Source: Apostichopus californicus (Eukaryota; Echinodermata; Holothuroidea; Aspidochirotida; Stichopodidae). From it: a stretch of 64,000 bases of DNA. The stretch lies in NCBI GenBank assembly GCA_020650975.1, contig JAIPMN010000629.1, positions 1 through 64,000 of the forward strand, written 5' to 3'. The translations under genes and the position numbers were made by a program. Below are positions 1 to 9,625 of the stretch, in pieces (the first letter of the stretch is position 1; each line of letters begins with the position of its first letter). Under the pieces are notes generated by a model. It searched no databases and was not told the DNA's origin. It was given only the letters and a program-made list of their open reading frames with translations.

Positions 1-145
1 TATATATATTCATATTTTATATTTTATAATATATTATTCCTCTCTTCCAAACTTTTGCAGGCTACGATCACTCGACTCAAACGAATGTTCCACGACATGA
101 CGAGGACCGATATCGGTTTCCTTAGGTTTACTTGAACTCAAGTTG
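1..145 (+). other. Possible 3' terminal exon of an upstream gene
   Basis: An AT-rich tract runs into a pyrimidine-rich stretch ending in TTTTGCAG at 53-60, which looks like a splice acceptor. One downstream frame begins YDHSTQTNVPRHDEDRYRFP and then stops. Another frame runs to a stop near 145. The HDEDRYRFP end faintly resembles the EHDDRYLAL tail of the LRR-Ig receptors, but this is too short to prove kinship. No other part of the gene is in the window, so frame and identity are unsettled. Confidence 0.25.
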
Positions 146-1022
146 ACACTGCACAGCGTTTTACATAATATCCTATGTATATTTAGCCTATATCATTTCG
201 GCGAGTTCATACGAAGGAACAATATGAAAAGGCACTCGACGATATTAACAACACAAGGAACTACTGTAAGAATCGGAGGCAAGCTGCTGAGCGTGTCATA
301 CAGTATATCAGTTAAGTACTGGGACTAGAGGCGGACTCGGTCACTGATTGGGTCTTATTTCGATTCTAACAGGCTCTAACAAAATGTCTTGGTTTAGTCG
401 CATTGTTGTATTTTACATTTCCCTGTGTAAAATTATTAAATGTCTTGTTATATAAATATTATATTAACTAACCTGAAGTACCTTGTTACTTAAACTTGTA
501 CACATGTAATATCCTACCATTTTATAAAGTGTTGTGTCATAGTGCTACTAATAGGTGAAAGCAGGCCGGCGGAGGGAAGACGTTGGGGAAGAGGGAAGAG
601 GGAGGGGGAGGTTGGAACGGAACGTACCAAGGGGTTTGGGATAAACCTCAGAGAATCCTCTTATCGTTAAGAAAATGCACTTTTCAGTTTGTAAATAAAA
701 GGTGGCATTTTTTTTTCAACAAAAAAACAAGTGGTCATTTTGTGGGGACTTTTTAAGGTGAAGTTTTGGGTTTGCCCACGCAAAGTAACATGTCTCAATG
801 CCCTTCGAAGTTTGTTCCTCTCCCTCACCCTACCCCACCCCCTCCCCAAGATGAATGAAACCTTTTTCACCTCCTTTGTGAAATGTTCCATTCGTTGATT
901 GTAGTTCTATTTATGTTTCATTATGAAAGTAAAGAGTGTTGCTACTGAAAATTGTCAGGATTATCATCCATCAATGAAATAATAATGTCCTACATCAAGG
1001 AATGCGTCAACACTTACAACCA
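146..1022. other. Left flank of the duplicated array, no gene seen
   Basis: This is unique sequence left of the first module. It has a purine-rich patch at about 560-620 and a short C-rich patch near 830-850. No convincing coding exon, RNA gene or mobile element was seen. Similarity to the other modules starts at about 1023. Confidence 0.5.
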
Positions 1023-1604
1023 CAGTTACTGACCCAAATGACGTAATATTTAGACTAGTTCAAGTCATCTGTATGGTATTACGTATAAGGAATATGAAAA
1101 TCATGATAATTGAATATCATTAATCTAAGCTAGTCTTGTCTATTAAGGTCGTACATCTCTAGACAGGCATGACTTCGGCATCGGCAATCTAATTTTGAAA
1201 ATACATAAAGTTAATAAAACAATGATGAGTAAGATTTCATAAACGCGTCTTGGTTACTCAACATAATCTGCCAACGAGATGATTGTGTTTTGATTTGCGG
1301 AGGCGCACTGCAACTATTAGTAAGATTAAAACTTACATTTATATGTGTTCCATGTTACACCGAAGATGTTGTTTGAAATTGTTACAACTTGATGAATCGA
1401 TCGTTGAGGAAAACTGATAACTAAATATCCATGATATATTACTTGGTTCCATATGAATATTCATGTTCTATTTGTTCATCCATTCTGAAAACTCATAATA
1501 TATTACTTGATTCTATTAGGAATATTCACGATCTATTACTTAGCCATTCTGAACATTCATGTTCAACTTTAATGAACGCAAAAGACAACTTGAATTCAAA
1601 ATTC

Positions 1605-3257
1605 TCAGCGTTTGATAATTGGTTGATAAGTTCCCCGACTTTGTTGTCTCTCATTAATATTCAATGCTAAATACCTGTCGTCATGTTCATCAATAAATTC
1701 GTAATCAAATTGACTGTCTCGAGTTTCATCATGACCTCTCCTTGAGATATTGTGGTAACTTGCTGAAGAGGCGCCAGCTTGTACTTCTCTTGGACGATCT
1801 CTTTCATACCTCGGCGGACCAATGTGACCTTTACCTTTATTTGCTCTGTGTTTAGAATCGTTCTGATAGAAACCCTCGTTGTCATTTTCCTGATAACCAG
1901 CTGGTCCAACCTTTTTGACATTAACTGCACTTTCTGGTTTAGAGACTGCTCTTCCAGTCACATGTAACTTAGGTGGTGACGGTTGCCGTATTTCGTTGTC
2001 TGAGGCTGTATCGTGGTGCTTTTGTAATCGATAATACATGATACAGGTTATAACCAACGCTGCAGATAGTATTATTACCAACATTGATAGAACGACAAGT
2101 GCTGGCAGGGGATTGCCGCCTTTTTGGCCCAACTCTTCTTGCCGTGTTGGAGGAGTCGTTTGGTCGTCAACTGTCGGTAATGTGCTCGATTGATATAATA
2201 ACACCTCTATTTCATGCTGAGCACCATTCAAATTTGTACATGTATAACGGCCTTCCCACTCGGCACCCATGCTTTCTATCACTATTGGTTGATAGGTACG
2301 AACTGATAGTGAAGACTTGATCAAGTCGTTTCCTCGATAAATCATCCAATTCACGTCACCGGAGGTATTTGGACAAACGATCTCCACCCTTTCACCAACA
2401 CGAGGATTAAGAACGGTAGAACAGCTGAACTCATTTTGTGACAACGATAGGAGGGGTCGACCCTTTACATGGAGAGGTTCCTGACAAAGAGGTCCAACTG
2501 AATCAGGTAAGCCAAGAAGAATTCTCAGCGAGGAATTTTCATTGGCGATAAATCTTTGCAGGCAGTCACAGGTCCACGGATTTCCTTTCAAATTTAAGCT
2601 GTAGATAATATATTGCCAATCGCGTACTTGATTTTCATTAATTTTAGTTATGTTGTTATTTTGTAGGTCGACACTGACATTCTTTGTAATAAATGACAAA
2701 ATCTCAATGGATACAGCAGTGATTTTGTTATTGCCGAGTAGGAAAATGGCGACCCGGTTTTGACGGGCTCGGTCAACGATACGAACCTGCTTGAGGTTGT
2801 TGTAAGATACATCAATTTCATAGTGATTAGCAAGATCGAGATGTAGAAACGTGGTATCGTCCAAGGATTCAATAATGTTGTTCGACATATTCAAGATAAG
2901 TTTCCCAAAACGAATTTCTCCGGAATATGTATCCACAACTGTTATTTGATTGTAACTGATGTCCAGAACTAATTCCGATATGTTTAAGGATAGAAAGTCA
3001 CCTAAATTGAACTGTGTGAACTTATTTTGAGAGAAATTGAGCCTTCCAAATGGCTTCAAATTTCCACAACTACTAATTCCACTGATATTCCTTAAGCCGA
3101 GACCGCTACAATCTAGTTCTAATGGCCTTTTGCTCGATACTTTTGTAATACACGGACAATGCTGACCATAAACTGATTGAAAATTAGCTACATAGCTCAT
3201 CGTCCAAGTTAAAACGATTATCTTATACCAAAACCAAACAATCATTTGCGTCTTCAT
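1605..3257 (-). CDS. LRR-Ig transmembrane receptor with ITAM-like tail, copy 1
   Basis: This is an intronless 550-aa type I membrane protein. I start it at the ATG at 3257 (MKTQMIVWFW); the open frame extends 11 codons further but only reaches a TTG. A signal peptide (about 1-31) ends near SVYG. It is followed by a cysteine-containing LRR N-cap (CPC...LDCSGLGL), roughly six leucine-rich repeats, an LRR C-cap starting NPWTCDCLQRF, and one Ig-like domain with the expected Cys, Trp and YTC residues. Then come a Thr/Pro stalk, one membrane helix (LPALVVLSMLVIILSAALV) and a cytoplasmic tail of about 150 residues. The tail ends in YEFIDEHDDRYLAL (residues 519-532) and YQPI (544-547). The first pair fits YxxI-x6-YxxL, the ITAM spacing. 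Compared with copies 2 and 5 it lacks seven to eight residues after DFLSLN. It diverges from the transporter at 7238. The domains are seen; signalling through Src/Syk-type kinases is inferred. Confidence 0.9.
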   Translation of the reverse strand: MKTQMIVWFWYKIIVLTWTMSYVANFQSVYGQHCPCITKVSSKRPLELDCSGLGLRNISGISSCGNLKPFGRLNFSQNKFTQFNLGDFLSLNISELVLDISYNQITVVDTYSGEIRFGKLILNMSNNIIESLDDTTFLHLDLANHYEIDVSYNNLKQVRIVDRARQNRVAIFLLGNNKITAVSIEILSFITKNVSVDLQNNNITKINENQVRDWQYIIYSLNLKGNPWTCDCLQRFIANENSSLRILLGLPDSVGPLCQEPLHVKGRPLLSLSQNEFSCSTVLNPRVGERVEIVCPNTSGDVNWMIYRGNDLIKSSLSVRTYQPIVIESMGAEWEGRYTCTNLNGAQHEIEVLLYQSSTLPTVDDQTTPPTRQEELGQKGGNPLPALVVLSMLVIILSAALVITCIMYYRLQKHHDTASDNEIRQPSPPKLHVTGRAVSKPESAVNVKKVGPAGYQENDNEGFYQNDSKHRANKGKGHIGPPRYERDRPREVQAGASSASYHNISRRGHDETRDSQFDYEFIDEHDDRYLALNINERQQSRGTYQPIIKR

Positions 3258-4774
3258 TTTGAAGAAATGTATCCAGATTCCTTTGCTCAAAGTAGAACTA
3301 AGTTATCGAAGGTGACTTTTCAGAAAATGTTTCCAAATTCACGAAATGAAATAACGTCATTCGGACGATAGATGTTCAATATTAATGTCCAGACACATAA
3401 CAAGTAAACCAAATAGGCTCCATGCATGATAACAAAGGCACAAATTAGTATTTTAGTTCCTCTTTTCAATGAATATGCGGGTCTTTTCTTATCCACCAAT
3501 ACAATACGCCTGGTATAACGCGAACAAGGAACTATACTGTTGGCATGACTACTATGTTTTAGTTTTTGTTTCACAGTAGATTATTATACATCGATATTAC
3601 GTATAGGCAAACCAGTACAAAATAAGTATACATACAGTAACCGAACTCCCAAAATGTCTTGTGATTTGGCTATGGCTTTTTTTTTAATGATATGGCTATA
3701 AGCCAAGCCAATTGTTTACTACGTCATATCCGTTCAACTTTAAATAATTTAAGGAAACATACTCGGAGTAAAAAAACAAACCAAAACGAAAGTTCTCGAA
3801 ACCAAACTAGGAAGCTTCCTACACAACAAACTTGAATACGTTGATGATATAGTGAAAGTTCTTCTTCTTATTATGATATTTGCAAAAGCCATGAGAGACA
3901 AAGCGTCACATTTATAAACTTCAGTTTCACTTTAACGAATATGGTCTACCAGTTCCTCTTGCATAGAGAACCATTTGTACAAAAGCAAATTGGTTCCTTG
4001 TTTCACTTGTGGCAAAATTCCCACAGGCTTTTTATTGTTACAATTAGCGAAAACGTGGATAAGCCTTTACTTTGATTGCTTGACGGAGTGTGGTATTGAG
4101 AGGAGGGGGTATGAGGTGGTAGAAGGGGAGTTGGGGAGGAATGGCTTGGAGGAGGATCGAAGGGGGGGGGGGGACTTTCGACAATGTGCCAAGCGATGGA
4201 ATGAGATCATTTGGGTAGAAACGAGATCTACAGGTATATATTTTCTTGAATTTGTCTCTGGAATATAAGTTGAAGAGGTGGGGGGGGGGGGTTCAAGGTC
4301 ATTTCGGGAGGTATCTGTCACTCCTGTAAGAATTGCTGATTTATATGCATTTGAATATTACCGGCATATATGTATAATTAAAGGATACATTTATGCAAAC
4401 GTTTGACACGTCATAGTCTGAGAAGAAGAAGAAGAAAATATTCGGTGCTGGTAGCGTTTCTTTAACTATTCCAGATTGTAAGAAACTCAACTTTAAGATT
4501 TCGGTAAAACGCTGTAAATATCCTGAATAGCGCTAAATTAATGATGGGTTGGGGTTATCAATGCAGACGGCTTAAAGTTAATGTTATTGCCTCATGGCTG
4601 TTTCATCGATGCTAATTGCTCAACAACAAAATGTCGTTTTCCGTTTTAACTTCCTATTAACAACAAAGTGTCTTTGGATTACAGTCGACACCATTTATCC
4701 TTGGCAAATATGTAACGATGTGCAAGCATGCTTTAATTAAAGCTATGAAATTTAAAGTTTTTAAGTCGTTCAGT

Positions 4775-4850
4775 TTCTGTTGCATCTGAGGAACTGACCT
4801 ACTGGTCTGTGTGTTAGACTAGGTAGTCCAGCCACTTTAATTGACACTGC
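4775..4850 (+). repeat. Dispersed repeat fragment ending in CCACTTTAA
   Basis: A stretch of about 75 bases (GTTGCATCTGAGGAACTGAC through CCAGCCACTTTAAT) is present in several modules: 4775, about 19440, a shortened piece near 34272 and about 44330. A similar copy lies in reverse orientation at about 58392-58470, outside the array. The CCACTTTAA end resembles the right end of the TTAA element in module 2, so it may be a fragment of a related non-autonomous DNA transposon. The family is not established. Confidence 0.45.
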
Positions 4851-5176
4851 TCTGTTGCTTAAGCGGTCATATCTTAAAACAAAAATTGGAAAAGTGTTAC
4901 AGAAAACCTGAAACAGATAGCAATGTTTTTTCTTTTAGAGGTATTCAAATAATAAATACAAATAATTACTAATATAATTAACAAACCCCTTTCATTATAC
5001 GTTATGTATTTACATAATATAATTTAACAATCTAGCATACATGGAAACAGGCCAAGAACGCCCTCATATATTGGTTTCTTTCTTCCTAACCCCATTGCAA
5101 TGAAAACGTTCAAATATGATATTTCGTACCTGAAGGTAAATAATCAAATATATAGGCTTCTTCTACAAATCACATT

Positions 5177-5923
5177 CCATCGTTTGAGATCGGAGAATGT
5201 GTAATCGAACCAAGTCAGCAAGCTTGCAACTTGGTAGTTGTGTTTGATTCGACGTCCATATTACTTCAGTATGCCAGAGAGCATTCCACAACATCAGGAA
5301 CATTTCGATGATTCGACAGTTTATTAACTCCAAAACAACTGCCATTTTGGTGCAGTCGTGTTTTTCTGTCTCATCTTGACTATTGCAATGCTCTCCTCAT
5401 TGGATTACCTAAACATCTTCTTAATTAGCTTCAACGTTTTCAGAACTGTGCTGCTATAGACTTGTAACAAAAGCAAAACAACACCAACATATAACACCAA
5501 TTCTTAAAAAGGTTCACTGGCTTAGAATTGCGGACAGAATCAATTATGAAATTCTTGTCCTTGTGTTCAAAGCAAGGAATGGTTTAGAACCAAATTTACC
5601 TACAGGAGCTTCTCCAAGAATAACATATGCTATCTGTTCGCACTTCCACCTATGGGGATCGTTGCTTTGCTAGATCAGCTCAACAGCTCGGGAACAGTCT
5701 CCCCTTACACCTGAAAACACTCCAGCATGTGTCAACTTTCCAAAAAGAACTCAAGTCGTTCTTATTCATGAATGCGTATCCATTTGTTTGATAATTGTTG
5801 TGTCCATTTTGTGTACTTTGCTCCTGCAGCGCTTCTGAGCATTTTTTTTTAACTGGATATAAGCGCTTTACAAATGCATATTATGATTATTATCCTTATT
5901 ATTATTACTATTAATTACTAGAG
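5177..5923 (+). mobile_element. CR1/L2-like LINE, 3' fragment
   Basis: Broken plus-strand frames read SHLDYCNALLIGLPKHL and, further on, residues like CAA, KAKQHQHITPILKKVHWL and FKARNGLEPNLP. These match the conserved end of reverse transcriptases of CR1/L2/Jockey-type LINEs. The fragment ends in a TATAAGCGCTTTACAAATGC-type 3' end and an ATT-rich simple tail, as expected. Internal stops show it is dead and 5'-truncated. The other modules carry the empty site (CACATT joined directly to ACTAGAGAATATAC), so the insertion is younger than the duplication. The target duplication is very short (ATT at most). Confidence 0.8.
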
Positions 5924-7237
5924 AATATACCGCAGATGTAATGAACTGTGTTTAGACATTCAGTCCGTAGACGAATCGATGAATTTTAAAGCGATATATG
6001 TAAAGTTAATTGAAGCTTAAATATAAAACAGGGAAGAGATTTAACCTGTCAAAAATATAGGATAAACTTTATCAACAATATCTCGAGTTACGGTCAAGAT
6101 ATCGAGACGGGGTTGTCAGTATATAACTCGTGTGGAATGCTGTTATCCTTGAAGTTTATGACAAGAAGTATGACGAAGTCTGCCACAGGAATACCACTTT
6201 AAACATTTCTATTACCAACCTGCACATATTATATATATATTTATTATTATTATATACATCCTTGTAGCCGGGCTTTATGGAGTTTATTTTAATTGAATTC
6301 TTTTATCTGAAGTCAACAAGCTGTTACATTCAATTTCACTGGATCCTGACGAAAGAAGAAGAAGACAACCGCTGTACATATTTTTTTTTATAATTACTAT
6401 AATAACTGAACATACCAGCATTCATATCCGGTTTTCGAAACTGAGATGAGACTGAACTGAGGAGTGTATAGGCATCATTTATACGATATTGTTTGATACA
6501 GGAACATAACTCGTAATTCACTTAACCTGATATCTTTTTTGAAACAAGAAGGACATTTCCATTAAGTATTTGATTATATGGAGTCAGTGATTGTATACGC
6601 ATTCAGGGGAACTTGAAGAAAAAAAGGGGATCAGGTGAGTGAGTGATGAATTGATTAATTTATGCATCAGATTTTCCTATAATTTGTAGATGATTGCAAT
6701 GTTTCTGATCGATCCATATCAATATATTTTTTAGACAAGTATGGAATAAATGGGGATAAATGGGGAGAACCGCAATAAATATGAACACATCTCTAATCTT
6801 ATTTTTTGGAAAGAAATGTCTCGTCCCCCCCCCCCCCCACTCGCCCTTATCTACGTCGATTTTAAACTGACGACGAATAAATTAAATTTCATTGCGAGTA
6901 TCATGTAAGGTTTGTAAAAATTACTAGAAATGATTTAAATTCTTCCTGATGAAATATGATGCAGACTAAGTGTACCTTTATACATGCAAGGTACACTGCA
7001 GTTTGTCTTAAATTGTATCACAAAGGATCATACATTGTGTCACAAAACTTGACAAAATGAATTAAAATATTACATTTCCTCACAAGTTGTATAAAGTATA
7101 GGCCTGCTATAGCATATGGAAGTGATAGATTTATGTAGTAATATTTTGTTTTATATTTGTCTATGATTCTATAGCTTTAAACACGAAATCGTGACTATCA
7201 TAAACCAGCAACAAAAATATCAGCAAATATCAGTTTA

Positions 7238-7514
7238 ATGGAGCATATCGAGTTAATAAAGGAAAATGGACTAGATAATAACAGGTAAGAAAAAATATAT
7301 TGCTTCCGGTTTCTTTTTAAATCTGTCTCTATCTTCTTCAATTAGATTCTTGTTTTCCCTCTTCATTTCCATATTTTGAGAAAACGTAAACATGAAATAC
7401 TCATTAATAAAACTCATCTTGGTCGTCATCGTGGTCGTCGTTGTCGTCATCATTATCGTCATCGTCGTCGTTGTCATCATCACATTATCATCATCACCAT
7501 CATCATCATCATCA

Positions 7515-7549
<35 letters not shown>

Positions 7550-9625
7550 ATCGTCAGCTTCATTATCTTAGATGTACACTTACAAGTTTGTTTCAGTGTT
7601 TATCTTTAGTATCTACCATTTTCTTGGAATTTTCACGAGAATGCTTTAGTACATATTCTTCGTTTATTAGTAAAACATAAAGTGTCATCTGGACTATCCT
7701 TTTCACCCTGCTCTGAATTGAATACATATATCATATATTTTTTTAAATCGATATTTATAAAACGCAATTATTTTATTGGTTCTTCAAACTTAAAGTATTG
7801 CAACAACAGATTGCGTCTGCAGTGTAAATATGTTTCCTTGCTTTCTATCTTTAATGACGTAAAGCGAAGGCACAGTACCCAAATTATCAATTTAAGAAGT
7901 TAGAAATACACGATAAAAATACACGTTATCCTCATCTGCCACCCAAATATTATTTTGTAGGGTTGGGGCGGGATGGAGGGGATGGGTGGAGGAGAAAAAT
8001 TCCCATTTCGAAGTTATTAAAATATAATAATTTTGTATAAAAAAATAAAATATAATAAATTTGCTAGCCAACATTATGCAGGCTGACCGCACTTTGCTGA
8101 CTTAGTGTAGTAGCGTAATTGACAAACCAAAAAAATAAAAAAACATATAAACCATTGTTATCCTTTGATAAGAATTGTTCATCAAAGGTGTTTATTTAAG
8201 CATTTGGCTTGCCATAGACGTGACTTACTGGTTACAATAAAGGTAACCTACACATTAGAAAATAATAAAATTCCAGAAAACATCATTAGTTGCCTGTGTG
8301 GACGTGATACGCTACTACACAAATTGATCGTCATGATGAAAACTGTCGATGCCCTATATCAGCTATTTGGAAAAAGGTAACCAGCAAGTTTGTCTGGTAC
8401 AAATTTGCATAACCAACAGAATTGACAAAAACAAAAGTTTTTTCTCTATACTAACAGTTTTTATAGCACTAGAGACGATTTAATTGTCTTTAATTGAGCG
8501 CGAAGTGAGGCGGGGGTGGGGACAGGGAAGGAGTGAAGAGGGAAATGAAAGATCCATTGGCAACTGGTAAAGAAGGTGTCAAAGTAAGAAGTGTGAAATA
8601 AGTCATTGTATCATTTTATACATGAAATTAGTTTCCTTTTCTTCAGAGCCGTGAATGAAGAAAGTAACCATGGTGATGTCGACAGAGATGATTCGGTCGT
8701 TAAGAGAATTTGGAGAGCCACATTGTACACTGTATCGGCGCGCCGCGGCGTATTTTACGCCATTACAACGGGCGTTTTGTTAGGGTGTCAACTGTCCGCT
8801 GTGAAAGCAATCACGTTATCCCCTTATCAAATCATGGCTTTACGCAGCTTTCTGTTTCTCCCATATATCATCTTCGTCGCCTGGAACAGAAGCAATGGTT
8901 ATGACGTCATAGATTTGTTATGTTACATCTCTTATGGAGTATTTAACTCACTTGGGTTATTACTTGCTTACGTTGCTCTACAATTTGCTCAAATCGGAAA
9001 CGTCAGCGCTATTAGTTCAAATTTACCAATTCCATCTGCTTTGCTTGCTTTAGTATTTTTCAAAGAACCTCTCACCATATTTGGAGTGACCTTTCTAATC
9101 ATTAATTTTATTGGCCTAATCCTCGTATCGCAACCGCCATTTTTATTTCCTAGTGGTGGCGAAGACGTCGCTTTGCAGGCAGCCTTCGAAAACTCAAACG
9201 AATTCATAGGTGCACTGATAGCTTTCATGAGCCTGATCGGGCTGTCTTCATCTACGATCTTCACGAGAAAACTATCTTATCGAGGAAATGTCGACCCGGC
9301 TTTACTTTCTTTCATTGCGGGTACGACTGGAGTTTTGATACCAGGATCGGTTCTACTTTTTAGTCAAACTTGGGATTATTTCCAGTCAGTAGAAGAAGGT
9401 TTTATTTGTCTACTTGTCGGGATTCTGTCTGCTGTTGGAAATTTATTCCTTGTACTAGCATTAAAATATGAAGATGTCAGTTTAGTTACGATACAGTTTA
9501 CATTGAGCGCTCCAGTAGCCTTCGTCCTAGGAATAATACTATTTCAAGAGATTCCGGACTTGATATCAGTAATAGGAGCTACATTGATGTTAGGTTCTAC
9601 TTTTGGACTTTTGTGGAGAAAGTAA
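7238..9625 (+). CDS. SLC35G1-like EamA/DMT transporter, copy 1
   Basis: Two-exon gene: exon 1 at 7238-7284 (MEHIELIKENGLDNN plus two bases) and exon 2 at 8647-9625, joined through AG/GTAAGA and TTCTTCAG/A with matching phase, giving 341 residues. The exon-2 frame remains open a little upstream of the acceptor but has no ATG there, and the small exon supplies the start. The protein has ten predicted membrane helices in two EamA halves (about residues 50-190 and 200-335), with the typical LSPYQIMALRSFLFLP loop after the first helices and a short basic C-terminus (LLWRK). Members of the drug/metabolite transporter superfamily move small solutes such as nucleotide sugars or related metabolites; the substrate here is unknown. 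The 1.36-kb intron holds a CAT/CGT microsatellite. It is head-to-head with receptor copy 1. Confidence 0.88.
7430..7558. repeat. CAT/CGT trinucleotide microsatellite in transporter intron 1
   Basis: An imperfect (CAT)n/(CGT)n tract lies in the intron. Equivalent tracts of different lengths occur at the same place in the other three transporter copies (about 22465-22520, 30465-30582 and 36085-36168). Six-frame reading turns it into artificial poly-His, poly-Ser or poly-Asp frames, which are not genes. Confidence 0.85.

Larger units (their letters stand above)
3258..7237. other. Module 1 spacer between receptor and transporter
   Basis: This divergent intergenic region separates the two gene starts and presumably holds both promoters. 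It contains G-runs at about 4161-4171 and 4278-4290, a dispersed repeat piece near 4775-4850, a LINE fragment (5177-5923) and a C-run near 6826-6838. The same spacer, minus the LINE, recurs in the other modules with internal deletions. No additional coding exon was supported. Confidence 0.6.

Noticed and set aside
1662-1703. Classical ITIM in the receptor tail
   Set aside because: The residues two before each tyrosine (F, D, G) do not fit the S/I/V/L-x-YxxL/I/V rule; the paired ITAM-like reading is better.
3258-3290. Eleven extra residues (MSKGIWIHFFK) before the receptor start
   Set aside because: The first codon of this extension is TTG, not ATG, in the intact copies; the next in-frame ATG gives a normal signal peptide.
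7376-7680. Open frames rich in His, Arg, Ser or Ile over the CAT/CGT tract
   Set aside because: They are produced by a trinucleotide microsatellite in an intron; the equivalent tracts in the other transporter copies differ in length and frame.
8606-8646. Start of the transporter at 8606
   Set aside because: That codon is TTG and the stretch is the polypyrimidine tract and acceptor of exon 2; the upstream ATG exon fits in phase.
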